From Mycteria americana (taxonomy: Eukaryota; Chordata; Aves; Ciconiiformes; Ciconiidae): a stretch of DNA of 64,000 nucleotides. The stretch spans positions 107,701,756 to 107,765,755 of the forward strand of contig NC_134366.1 of NCBI RefSeq assembly GCF_035582795.1. The letters run 5' to 3'. Of the stretch, positions 30,191-43,400 are shown piece by piece; within the stretch, counting starts at the first letter, position 1, and every line of letters begins with the position of its first letter. The position numbers and the translations under genes were made by a program. The notes beneath the pieces are model-generated. The model saw nothing but the letters and a program-made list of their open reading frames with translations, ran no database searches and was not told where the DNA came from.

Positions 30191-31279
30191 TTGGCACAGT
30201 TCTTCATCAGGTCACTATTCTGTTGATTAAGTGATGTGCTGGATATATGAATGCAGACTGCTTTGAAAGTAGATATCTACTTTCAAGGAATAATATGGAT
30301 ATGAGAGAGTATAATCTGTAGTTGTGGCAGCAGAACCTAAAATGTTCTGTTTGATTACACAACTGAAGACATAAAATGTTGGAAGGAATTTGGAAGGAAT
30401 GAGGAATTCCAGATGTGTTCCTTGGAGTTCTGTGGACAGCATGTTCTTGCATCTTTGGTGACTGGGATCCTGCCTGCTTTCTGTTAGTAGGTAGTGAAGC
30501 TCAAGAGAACAGCTCTGGTTTCATGGCCAGCAAGTTTTACCTTTTCTGCATACTAGTTTGCATGCATGTCTTGACTTCATTTGAAATTCTGCTGGAGACT
30601 TAGGTGAAATACTTGATCAATTTTTCCCTGAATACCTATACCTCTGATGGACTGATACCGTGAGAAGAACAGAAAACAAGAGTAGGAAATAAAAAAATCA
30701 TCCATCAGAAGTCTAAATGGAAGTGCTTTATAGTTAAGTCTCTGGGTTTAGAGCTTCCACAGCTATGTTTCTCTCTGCTCTTGGTAGTAAATTTAACCTA
30801 TTGCTGCTATATTGGGACTATGGTTCTCTCGGCTCCACCAGATTCTAGTTCAGGAAGAGTTAGGATTTTTGCTTGGACCTGCTACCAGATTCCTTTATGC
30901 TTGTCTCATTCCCCTTTTAATAGGCAAACCTACTCTGGGATTAGATAGAATCTGTTTTTTAAATGAAGATTTGCTGTTCTGTTGTTGTTGTCTTTTTTTT
31001 TTTTTTTTTTTTTTTTAATATAAACTTACAGAGAGCAAGGTAAATGCAAAAACAGTAACCAGAGAACATTTCAGGTAAACTAATGAAACAGAGTTAAGTG
31101 ACTTGAAATGCGATTGTTGTAAAATTCTGATTACTACTCTTTATAATGCAGTCTAGTGATGCTTCTGTCAAGTTGCACTGGTTTTATTGCCAAAGTTAGT
31201 TCTCCAGTTGTTAACTTGGAAATGACACATAGAAAATATTTTTTCATTTGATACCTAAAAATGTTGTATTTCTTTTCAG
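30191..31279. other. Rest of EXOC3 intron 1
   Basis: A T-run near 30992-31016; otherwise no feature recognised. Ends with acceptor TTCTTTTCAG at 31279. Confidence 0.5.
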
Positions 31280-31291
31280 TACTGTTAAATT

Positions 31292-31306
31292 ATGAAGGCA
31301 TTTTGA
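31292..31306 (+). CDS. Minimal upstream ORF in the EXOC3 leader
   Basis: ATG AAG GCA TTT TGA lies in the 5' UTR part of the start-codon exon and ends 14 nt before the EXOC3 ATG. It could reduce initiation, but nothing in the sequence shows that it is used. Confidence 0.35.
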   Translation: MKAF

Positions 31307-31320
31307 GGTCCTAATCAACA

Positions 31321-31464
31321 ATGGAGGAAACAGATAGGGAAGCAGTTGCAACAGCTGTTCAGAGAGTAGCAGGAATGCTTCAGCGTCCTGATCAGCTGGA
31401 TAAAGTGGAGCAGTATCGCAGGAGGGAAGCTCGTAAGAAGGCTTCAGTAGAAGCTCGACTCAAG
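31321..31464 (+). CDS. EXOC3: EXOC3 coding exon 1
   Basis: Encodes aa 1-48, ending VEARLK|GTACAA in phase 0. The exon itself starts at 31280 with about 41 nt of leader. The N-terminus is nearly identical to human. Confidence 0.97.
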
Positions 31465-34400
31465 GTACAAAGTTTGATAAACCTGAGTGTCCGTGGTGCA
31501 GTATGAATGTACCTTCTTTTTTTTTTTTCCTGTCCATTTTTTGATTCTACATTTTCATCCAGGTAGTTTTAAACCATGGACTTTAATTTTGCTCTGTGTC
31601 CCAAACAGAAACGTTGCATCCTGAAAGTAACGCAGTCTAAGGCTGTACATCTTACTGAAATTTTATTCAAGCATTTCAAGTGTTCTTATGTTCTCTAACT
31701 TCTACAGTTTATCCATGGGCAGCTACCCTCGTGCCGTCTAGCCTGTCAGCCAACAAACCTTTGTCTTAATGATTGAATACTGAACCTGTAACAAAAAATT
31801 GATGATTGCATATGAAAAAGATCAGTCAGTTTAGTCTCTGACTTTTACATGGGTTTATGGAAGATAGCTAAAATCTATCACATTCTTGTCTCTTGCTGAA
31901 GTGTACCCCATGATTTTCCCCCTCCTTCACATGTGTACATGTGAGTGCATGCACGCACATGCACAGACATAGCCTGAAATATGAGTAAGGTCATCCTATC
32001 TTTAGTGTCTATATGTTACTGAGTTCTGTGTTTTCTTCCTTCACTGGTACTCACTAGCCAACAGTCATTTTAGACCACTAAATTAAGTAATTGGAGTAGA
32101 GCCTTAGAAAAGTGTTTGGGGAAATATTTTTGGGTTTGCCAGATCAAAATGGCTGGTATACACTGTATCTAATCAGAATAAGTTAGTTTATCTTACAACT
32201 ATTTGATGGCTCCTTCTTTGTGGGAGTCTGCATGAAGTAGAAGAGTCTTCTTTCACAGCAAAAAAAATCTGTTAGCAAATTACACGTTAATTTTTGTCTG
32301 TAGCATAGAAACAGAAAATTTCCTGATGACTTGGACTGGGTTTTTCAGATTTAAGGCAGGAAGCATATGGTGCAGTCTATTAATAATGGATCAGCTATTT
32401 AGTTACTGTGATCTGTTTATAATATATGAGCATAGTCATTTGCCTACTGGCTGCTTCTATAGACAGTGGTGACTAAACATAACTTTGTTTTGTAAATGCC
32501 TAAAACCACTTTATAGCTAGTTTCCTTGTCATTTTCTTTAATCACAGAATCACAGAATTGTATAGGTTGGAAAAGACTTAACTTCAGTCATCTATAGATG
32601 GTCAGAAATACCTGTTCCAAAAAGAAGTACAATACCCCTTAATCCATTCAGGATGCATTCCTGAAACAGGTGATGGTTAGTGATGCAATGGATAGCAAAG
32701 CAGTTTTTCCCATAAGAGTTACTATAATGGATGAGAGCGCAGAGAGGATGTAAGAAATACTCTTACTCTGTATTTAACTGTCTATATGTATGGTGTGGAA
32801 GATGGAGAGACAGGGTCATCAGGATCATCAGCCAGAGGAGTTGCTGACTTTCCAGGTTGGATCACTGTTGAAAAACCTCAGCTGCTTCATCTATGTGAAT
32901 GAACACATGGTAAATCTTTTAGTGTGAACATGTTGGTGCTTCTTTCTGACTGGATATGCTTTCATCTTTGTCATAATTTTCTTCAGCTGAATCAAGATAA
33001 TCAAGTCAATCAAGGGTGAAGAGTAGAAAACCAGGGTAATAGTTGTTTGTCAGTTAAAAAGGATGAAGCAGCAGACATCTGGAATGGTGTTCTGCCCAAA
33101 AAACCAGCATCTCCTCCAGTTGATTATCCTACTCCTCTCTATATCCTCTCCCAAATATTTAGTTACGTCCATTTCTTACATCCTTCTCTGCATTTCTTCC
33201 TGCATTATATAAATTCTTACAGGAAAAACTGCTTTGAAATGTGTCAAACTCATCTGCTTCATGTATGAGACTGATGGCGGTTAGTGAAGCAGTATTTTTA
33301 AGGGTCGATAGCAGAACTCTGGAATGATGGGTGGATAAGCACCGGCTAGCACTGTAGGCTGGTACTTCTGGGCTTTGCCATCCAAAATGTAGGCGAGGAG
33401 CTGCTTGGACTCTATTCCAGAGCCTGAAAAGTTATGAGCATTGACAGCTATCTTTGTTTGTGCACTTCTTCAGTCAATGGGAGAACTTAGGTTTTGGTTT
33501 TCTCTCACTCTGAAGAAATACTGTATACATATCCTAGGAGAGTTCCTAGGTCATGGGTTTTCCTGAGTATAAACATGCTTGAATCCTCTACCTTTTGATT
33601 CTTAGCTGCTGTGCAGTCATGAATTTGAACCATAGGGCTCTAGGGAGACCAGGCAGCCAGGGTCCTGGTTCCATGGCTTCATGTTGAGGGCTGTCACTTG
33701 AAAAGAGATAAAAATGAAGGTTTGAGCCCTCTTCCGAGGATGGCTTGGTTTTGTTTTCATTTTTTAATACAGTGATGGTCAGTCCAGTCTAAGATGAATA
33801 TGCATTCTAGGAAGTGAAGACCACAATGCTAGGACCTGCCTTGCTCCCTGCCCCCCACCCCCTCCCCTAGTCCCAGCTGACTATTAGAAGACAAACTGAA
33901 CATGGGTGGATGTCTGGTTTTAGAATTTTCCTTGGCCATTTGTCAGTGACCAAGGTTAGTGGTTGTTTCTGTTTAACATGATCAAGTTTCTGCAAAAGTT
34001 AGAATAGGCAAAAGTTTGAATATGTAATACTTGGAAGATCTCTCTCAGAAGAAATTGAAATATCAAATCAGAAGTATTGAACATTTAATGGTTGTGTGAT
34101 TTTTAAAATACTTCATGGTCAGCTTCAGAAGATTGTCTTTGAGTGTCATATTGCATGTTTGAGTATCCTAATTAACTCGGTTCCTGTAGGGGAAAAATGT
34201 GTTTATGCAGCAGTTCTGTAGATAGATACTGCATAAAAATGCCTTACCACTGATTAATTGTACTGAGTCTGGCAGGAAAATACATTTTTATCAATAAAAT
34301 CAGCATGTCATAATTTGAAAGTACATAAATAGCGGTAGTTTAAGGATCACTGCATTTTTCTGGGACTTTCCCAGTACATTTAAAACACAATAAATGTTCT

Positions 34401-37400
34401 AGTTACCAGGATTTCCTCCTTGGCTTCTAGTATCAGACAAAAAGTTCCATGACTGCCCAAGCTTTTTGGCCTTAAAAGTATGGCAAAAAATGCATTTTGA
34501 ACTTAGCAAAACCATTAGTGCTTCATTTCTTCACTGGTTACTTCAAGTCCTTGAGATATGCAACTGAGTTTTCACTGATGTCTTGCCTTTGGCTTGTCTT
34601 TTGAAGTCTGTTATTTCCAGTTTCATTTTCCACTCACCTGATTTCACCTTAGTCACATCTTTTTAAAAATACATATATAAAAAACATGCTGTGGATGTCA
34701 TCTGATTTCTTTCCCTCAGATATGCACTATAATTCATTTTCTGTAAGGTGTCTGGACTGTCAAATGATATTCAGGGCTAACAGCCTATTTGAAGAGTCAT
34801 TATTTCAAGTGTCACCTGTCACAAGAGATATTTCTATCAATAACCTCTTTTTATGCCAAAATAATCCAGTAGTTGGATTGTTGGTCTGGTTGTTGATGCT
34901 TCATAGTGTTGAAATTTTATTCGGTTTGGGGTTTTGTAGCTTTTTGTTTTGACTGAATCACTTTTGATTTTTTTTTTTTCTTGCTTTCTGGCATGACAGG
35001 CTGGAGGGGTTTTTTTTAGAACATTTCAGTATTTAATTTTTTTTTTAGGACATTTTCAGTTGCCAGTCAAAATTTGTAATTGCTTTGGTAAAAGGCTTTG
35101 TGAATCTGTACATACCAAGCATTCTGTTGAAACATCTGGATCAGCTTTCTTCTGGTATCCCCCTTTGAAATGAATTTATGGAGGAAATGCAAAGAAATCT
35201 CATTCTGCCTTCCCATGATCCTGGTTTAATATCGATTTATGAAGATTATGATCTATCTGCCTAAGCTCCTATGTTAGTTTTGTGGGTGAACCAGTTGTAT
35301 CTAGGTCCTTTAAAACAAGATAGAACTTCAAAAAAAGAATATGTGCACACACACAAGAGTAAGTTACACATTTCTAGTAAGCTATAATATTACCTTTTCA
35401 ATATTTTTTCACTGAAAATGTTAGATACTGAAATGAAAATTAGTTCTTGAGAAATGTTGAAAATATGGAACTTACAATGATTAATATGAGTTCTTTCTTT
35501 GTCTTTTTGTTTGTGTTTAAGGCAGCAATCCAGTCACAGTTAGATGGAGTACGTACAGGTTTGAGTCAACTGCACAATGCGCTGAATGATGTGAAGGACA
35601 TTCAGCAGTCTTTGATAGATGTCAATAAGGACTGGAGACAGAGCATCAATACCATAGAAAACCTCAAGGATGTTAAGGATGCTGTGGTGCAACATAGCCA
35701 ACTGGCAGCTGCTGTAGAAAACCTCAAGAACATCTTTTCAGGTAATCTAATGTTCTTTATATAATCCATCACATACTGAAAGCACTTTAAAATGGTACTA
35801 AAAGCTGTAAGGTTATCAAGTAATGTCGAGAACTTTAAACCTCACTGGGAATGAAGAATTAAGGAAGAATCACCTACGCATCACGTTCAGGGAAGTAGCT
35901 GGTAGCTGTTTAATATGTATCGAGTCTAAATTGTGCTGAAAGAACTTCTAATATGGCCTATCTCATCATCAAACAAAAGTCACAAAGAAGCTTCTTGCTA
36001 GCAATCAGTAGCAGGGATAACGTGTTTAGTATAGAAGACTGAAATATGCAAGCGGCATGTACAGAAAGAAAATTCAGAAAGATCTGGAATGTCGCCAGCG
36101 AGTTGGGCATCTACAGCAAGCCTTTTGGGTAAAAATAGTCCCAAATGATTTTAGGAAGTGAAAATTTTTTGCAAACAAAGGCAAAATATGAAACAGCAAG
36201 ATCTCGAGTCAAAGATTCCCTGGCAACCTTTCTCGCACAACAGTTAGGAGCCTCAAGGATTTCCATTAACGTACAAGCGTAAGTATAAACTATGTGAAGT
36301 TCAGTTTCAACTGTGCACAGTCCTTGCTTCAGAATCAGGCAGCACAATCACAGAAACCAACTCATGCTTAAAGAAATTATACGTGGGAGACACTTCTTCC
36401 TTGCACAACTGTGAAGGTTTGCAAAACTAAATCAGATTAGTGTGATATAATGGATACTGTAGAGGTAAAGAAAATGGGATTACCCCTGTCCTTTTATGCA
36501 GCCTTTTTGGTGCTCATTCCATTCTATCTTGAATCAGGGTGAATTCCTTGCCAGGACTTTTCTGCTTATAAGTAATTTTAAGAATTTTACCCCTATAATG
36601 AGGGCTAAACCTATCATACCCCTTTGATTTTATTTAAATAGTGTTTTCTCTCCTCTTCTCTCCTGATAGTAATTCACAAAATGTACCTATAAAGAAAAAC
36701 CGTTTTCCATACCAGGTTGGTTTGTTTAATCTCTGTAAGAGTGTATCTAACTGCTGGTATCCCAGCAGTTAGATACAAAACTACCAAACTGGGATACAGT
36801 GTGCAACTTAAAGAAAGAGAGTAGTATTTACATGCAATGTCTACGAGCAATAAAAAACAAAGAACAACAAAATACTGTATGTTCCAATGCTGAGTTATTT
36901 TGGGGGTGTTGTTTTCTTTTACACTGATGAATGCAATTGAGACAATAAGCCTTTTCGTTTCTGGCATTCTGAGAGGTTTTTAGTGTGAAGTATCTCCCCC
37001 CGGGATAGTTAAACAGTATGATAACTTCATTCTGAGCAAAACAAATGTTTTATAAACCAAGTGGTTTTCATCGTGATTAATGATTGTGTATAACTGTCTT
37101 TTTAAATCTTTTTTGGGGCTGCCAATTTTATCACTAGCTGCCTTTTTTGCAGTGACAGTCTTCCTGCTGAGAGTTTTCAGTTCTTTCCCCCACAGGGTCC
37201 TAATCCTCTTCTATAGTATCCCTCAAATGCTGAAAAATAATAAAGAAAAAAAAATCTTCTAAATAGTTTAGCAGCATAGGTAATTATCCCTATTCTTCCT
37301 TTGTGCCTTAGGCAGGCAAAATCTGTTCCTTCAAGAAGGAGGTAGAATTCAGTATTTGTTGGGTATATGCAGCCTCAGGTTCAACAGGGTAAGTGACTTT

Positions 37401-40400
37401 TAGTCAGGCAAGTTAAAAGCCTTTTGTATAAGATGTAAGAAAGCTAGTACTGCAATTTATTTCATAGTAGACTTTCATGGATTTTTTTTTTTTAAGAGGG
37501 GAGAGAGGGAGAGAAAGGAAATTATGTTCTGTTGGCACTATGATCTTTGTTTAGCCACTGATCAAAATGGAGTGTTGTAGTTAATAATGTATAAAATATA
37601 TAGCATTTACTAACAATTTTTTATTACTTCAAAACAATTTCCTGTAAATTATTTCAAAAGAATTACTACAGCTCTTCTCCAGCTTGTTTCCTAGTGCTTT
37701 TATTGTCTTGTATTTATTCTTTGTATTTCAGTTGTGTTGGTTTACTCTTTTTGGTTTTTTTTCTTCTTCTTTGCCTTTCTTTCAGTTCCAGAGATAGTCA
37801 GGGAGACTCAAGATCTGATTGAGCGAGGGGAACTTCTGCAAGCTCATCGAAAACTGATGGATTTAGAGTGTTCTCGTGATAACCTGATGTATGAGCAGTA
37901 TCGCATGGACAGCAAAAACACACATGACATGAACCTCATCCATACATACTTTGGGGATATGCAGAAACTTTCTGAGGAGTTGGCAAAGCAACTTTGGATG
38001 GTGGTTCAAAGATCTCTTGTTACAGTCCGACGAGATCCAACCTTGCTTGTTTCTGTTGTTAGGATAATTGAGAGGGAGGAGAAAATTGACAGGCGCATGT
38101 TAGACCGGAAGAAACAAACTGGGTTCATACCTCCTGGCAGACCAAAGAAGTGGAAGGAAAAAATGTTCAACATTTTGGAAAGAACTGTGAGCATACGAAT
38201 TGAAGGCACTCAAGCAGATACCAGAGAATCTGACAAAATGTGGCTTGTGCGCCATCTAGAAATCATACGTAAATATGTCCTTGATGACCTGCTTGTGGCT
38301 AAAACCCTGCTGGATCAGTGTTTTCCTCCACATTATGACATTTTCAACAAATTGCTAAACATGTACCATCAAGCTTTGTCCACCCGCATGCAAGAGCTTG
38401 CTGCAGAGGATCTGGAAGCAAATGAGATTGTTAGCCTTCTAACTTGGGTGTTAAATACATACAAAAGGTAAGGTCCCCTTATCTTTTCTGTTACCAATAG
38501 TTGAGCGTATGCATGGAAAACACAGTTTATGTGCTAATATTTGCCTGTCTATTAACATATAAGAAGATAAAACAAAAGAGGGATAATAGTAAAGAACTTG
38601 CTGGTTTGATGTTTGTTACACATTTTGCTTTCTGGAAATTGCTTTAAAACTTGTTTGCATTTTCTAATATGCGATTTTGAGTTGCTTTATAAGTGTAAAG
38701 TTTTAATGCAGTTAAAGACCTGCTTGAAGCTACAGTCACCTTGTATTTGTGTGCCAGTTTGGTGAAGTATTGGGAAGAGCAGAAGAGAGTTGAGAGCTCG
38801 TGTGTGAAACAAAGTATTTGTTGTTGGCCAGAGCCCCAGAAGATTTGTATGGTTATTAACTTTCTATTGTTCTTTTTTACAGGGGTTGGGACTGTTTCAG
38901 TGTTGCTTTATTACTGTTAATGGAAAGAATGTAGTAACTTCCTTCAGGTTTTCTCTCAGAACTGTGTGGTAATTTGTTTATTTAGAAGAATTTCTGCTTA
39001 CAGGTTGTCTCCTGTGACACTCTTAAACTCTTTTCTTTTGAGTTGTGTGATTTGTTGGAATAACTTAAGCTTTTTTTTTTTTTTTTTAATCCTCCAGGTA
39101 GAAACAGCTCAAACAGCAACTGTTTAGTTTTTGCTGGCATGTAGTTACTAGAGCAACTGATTTGTTTGGGAAAAAGTAATGCTAGTCTTTCTGTGGCTCA
39201 TGACTGTAATCCTGTTCTCAGTAGCTGGCATTGACCCAGAGTCTGTGCTGTGTACACTTTTGCTGTCTTCATTTGTTCAATCTCACTAATTCAACAGATT
39301 GGATGCTTGATAGGTTTAGAGTATAATACCATAAAGCAAATAGATAGGAGATAATACTGTTCTGTAGAATTTTTATAACCAGCTTTAAGATTCATTTTGC
39401 ATTCAGAACTCTGTGCTTTGCTATACACTGTGAAGTTCTCCTGCTTTTCTTCCCTGCAAGGAACAATCAGGAGCATCCACTAATGCATACTTACATGCCT
39501 GTGCAGGATATATGAGAGATGCAGCTACTAGTAAGGAGCTGAGTTCATTGGCCTTTTCTTCTTTGTTAATAGAAGGCCAGAGGAATAACTCCACAGTGAA
39601 TGATAGAAATATGTGAATCCCTCTACCTATAGGGGCATGGCCTCAGCAGAAATCCCGCTCCCAGGTTCTTCATTTATGTCCTGGGGCTGATGTTCCAGTA
39701 AGGCAATTCTTGGTCTTAAAATCGCCCTTCTACGCTTCCCCCACAAAGTAGAGCAGATTGCTATTGAGTTAGACAATTCAGAGCTAAAGCTCTCTCAATC
39801 CATGTGTTCTGTCACAGGAAGGGCAAAGGGAGGGAGCAAAGCCAGCGTTGCATCTAGTTACAAAGCAAACAAATCAAAAAGGGATCACTCCTGCTAAAGC
39901 AAGTTATGTGGCTTGTAGCACCTGATGGCAGAATCCTGTAAAGGAAATGAAACAGTGAGAGGAGTAGACGCGGTACAAAATATCTGAGAATGCACTTCTC
40001 CCCTGTATCTCCATGTAAAAAGTGTCATGAAAATTAGAGGAAAAATCTCAGGAAAAAAATTAAGGCTTTGAGTTTCTCCTCTTAAAAAAAAAAGGGGGGG
40101 GGGAAGCATGATAGGGCAGTACAGTAATTATATTCTTACAGATTACAATAAACTGTTATAAAGAGGATGATAATTAGCTGTTGTGTGTGTTTGTAGTGAA
40201 CAGTAGAAGAAGAAATCGGCTCAGGCTTGTGAGTGGGAAAAGTAAAGTGCTCAAGTGGGATACTTGCAGAGCTTACCAAATCTGTCGCTGGACATCTCTT
40301 AACAATACAATAAACAGTTCTCTGTAGGGATATGTTTATAATAAACTGTGAAGGAGGATGGCCTATATGACATAATGAGAACTGTGTTTCTGTGATATTT

Positions 40401-43400
40401 CACCATCTTTTCCCTGTACGAAAAATAGGTTCTAAACTGCTGTTACATTCCTTGTTCACTTCTATGGAATATTGTATGGTGGAAGATAGTTTTGTCCTTT
40501 CTAATCCTTCTCTACTTGTATTAAATGTAATTGAATATTAGAAGGAACATATAAATTTGTATCTGAATTTGCATGTTACAGCTGCACTTCAAAACCAGCT
40601 GAGAAAATACTCACCAATTAAGAGAAGCATTGAGGTTTTTTCCATGTAATGAATTGATAAGAAAGCCATGCATAAGTTCTGTTTACAATATTTGCAAGAT
40701 AGGAGTTTTAAAAGAATCCTGGTGTTCTTTACTAGAGCACGTCTTGGAAGCTGTTTTTAGACTCCTGTATGTATTCAACTCATAGCTGAGAAATAAAAGT
40801 GATGCTCCATGTGGAATAATAGCCTTTAATCTTTGAGTTGGATGCAGTTTTACTGTGCTAGATGCATTTCTCTCTCATATTTAAGTCAATGAGAGCTTTG
40901 GAAACATACTGCTATTACAAAATGTGTACCGGGTTGGGACCAGTCTAATCTGTATTTTAGGGAAAAATAAGTCTTGTAAGATCCTGATGCCCATATTCAT
41001 AACATCACTTTATCAGATGCTCATCAAGTGTTGACAAAACTGCTAAGAGTTTACCAACATTGCTACAGGCAGTGTCAACAATCTTCACTCTAAGGAACAG
41101 AAGGAATGGTACTATATATCTAGCTGGATGCTGTCTCTGGATCGAGTACCTCTTTTTACAAGACAGAGCAGGATTGGTGGCAAGCCTGGCATAGGAGGCA
41201 GAATAGAAGCTTTCTAAAATGTTAGTTTCCAGATAATACAATTATGGTTGAAATTGCAACTTGATTATAAACTTTTTGTTGAAGGGAAATAACTCTTCCC
41301 TACAGTTAGAAGCCTCCTGACACTTCTAAGAGGGTTGTCTATCACTTCCTTTCCCCTAGACACTTGGCTTGTGGCAATCAGGAAGGAGAACTTGTGTATA
41401 GACAAAATTTTGTCTTTGGGGGCTAGAGGTAGAAGCCTGTGGTGTTTGTTTTGGGGTTTCAGTTGATAAGCTTTGAGAAAGATTTAATGCCCCTGGGCCT
41501 TGTGAAGTAGGGATAATGGTGGTATAATAAGGCTAGAAATATTTTCTAATATGGCACAGTGCCATAAACAGCTTCTCACATTTCCTCTGAATAAGCCTAG
41601 AGCAGGTCCTGCTATTACGTGTATTCTTTTTGTAAACAGCAACAGAATGGAATTCAGTTTTCTGAATAGCTTGAGCCACTTAAAATATCTTCAGTCTCTT
41701 TTCCTACAGGCTCAGGAAAATGCTACAAATGTTAAGTGTTCAGTTACAGTAGCTTTTATGGTTTCAAAGACAAAAATTTTGTTTTTTAAGTAGTTAGCCA
41801 TAGCATGGGGGTTTTCTTAGTGCTTTGAGATTTTTTTCCATGATGTGGAAGCACCACTATGCTGACTCACTGCATGTACCCAGAGAACAACTTTAACTTG
41901 CAGAACTATACAAACTAAACACTTGTTTAGGATTTTTTTTTATTTGCTGTTTGTTTTTTATAGTTGCCACTGCAAATATAGAATTTGTGGCCTCCTTCTG
42001 AAAAGCACACTAGAAATGGAATGTGAAACTATTTATGTTATTATGATTGAATATATTTCCATCAACTGTTAATAAAGCACTCTCTGAAGAGTGTGGTTTT
42101 GAGTTATTGATTTTTTGAGCATGAAATATTAAGAGTTCTTTCTATGTTGTGCTTTGGCATAGCTTTGGGTTTTTGTTTTAGTTACACAAGCAACTCATTA
42201 TATAATCTTATATGGATGCAAAATATCAGTGTAAAATATTGATTTTTTTTTTTTTTTTAATATATATATAATCCTTGTCAAAATATTTTTGAGGGTTGCT
42301 CTAGTTTCTTTCTAATCCTATAAAATCAAGAATTTTCCTTTGCAAGCAAGTATAGCTAATGGTGCTGTTATAATACAGTACCCATGAAGTGCACTTTTGA
42401 TATGGCATGCAAGGTGCCTCCTCCTCTTATATTAGGTGTGTTCTCTACCAATACACAAGCATTGGTAGATTTTCTTTTAGTATATTTTAGCATTGATATG
42501 GATGTGATACAAGTAGCAAAACAGAAGCTCTTTTGAGAAACTCTGAGGAGAGTATTTTGTACTTTTCACCAATCTTTCCCATTCTGAAATTCAGAATGTG
42601 TAAGTTGTCTGTCATCGCCTCTGAAATTTAAGAGACATATAAAAATGTCCCCTGTTAAGAGACCACAGGTTGAACCAGTTGGCTTTTATTCAGTCTTAAG
42701 CAATCACTAATTCTCATACATAAAAGTTAGAAACACATGAAAGGGTTGAATATTTAAAATGTCTGTAACTTTTTTTTTTTTAATATATGCTGGCCTATAG
42801 TTTTTACATCCTGTTCTTTCTTTTATGTGGTTTTATTTTTTTATTTACATTCCTGGTAAATGCATTTATTGTTGCAATTACTATTAAGAACTTTTTGAAA
42901 TGTATAGATATTGGAAAATTGCTGCTTATAGTGGTCATACAAAAAAAGCTGCATAGTTTTTAATTTTTTAATTTCAGTTTTCTTTACTAATCTGCAATGC
43001 CTTTTTTTTTTAAACTCAGTACAGAGATGATGGGAAATTCAGAACTGTCTCCCGAAGTGGATGTAAATTCTCTGAATCCTCTGATTTCGCAAAATGTGGT
43101 AGACCAGCTTCTCAGCAAGTATATGTCAACACTTACTGTGAGTAATAATAATGCAAAGACACCTTCAGATGAGTTTATAGCTGCATTAGTGCCTCAGTGC
43201 TGTTCCTCCATCAGAGGAAACTAATGTGACAAATGTGAACTCGATACTACTTTTATAAATTTTCATATACTGTGTGTAGGTTTGTTTATAAAGTTATAAT
43301 CAGATGATTTTATAGATGTAAATCATGACATTTCAAGGAAATGCTTTACAGACTGTATTAATCATATTTTATTAGAAAGGAAGGAATTCCAGTGTTCGTA

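Noticed and set aside
37734-37785. Upstream start of the open frame containing EXOC3 coding exon 3
   Set aside because: The TTTCAG acceptor at 37785 and the human-like VPEIVRE start show the first 52 bp are intron; the Phe-rich peptide is its pyrimidine tract.
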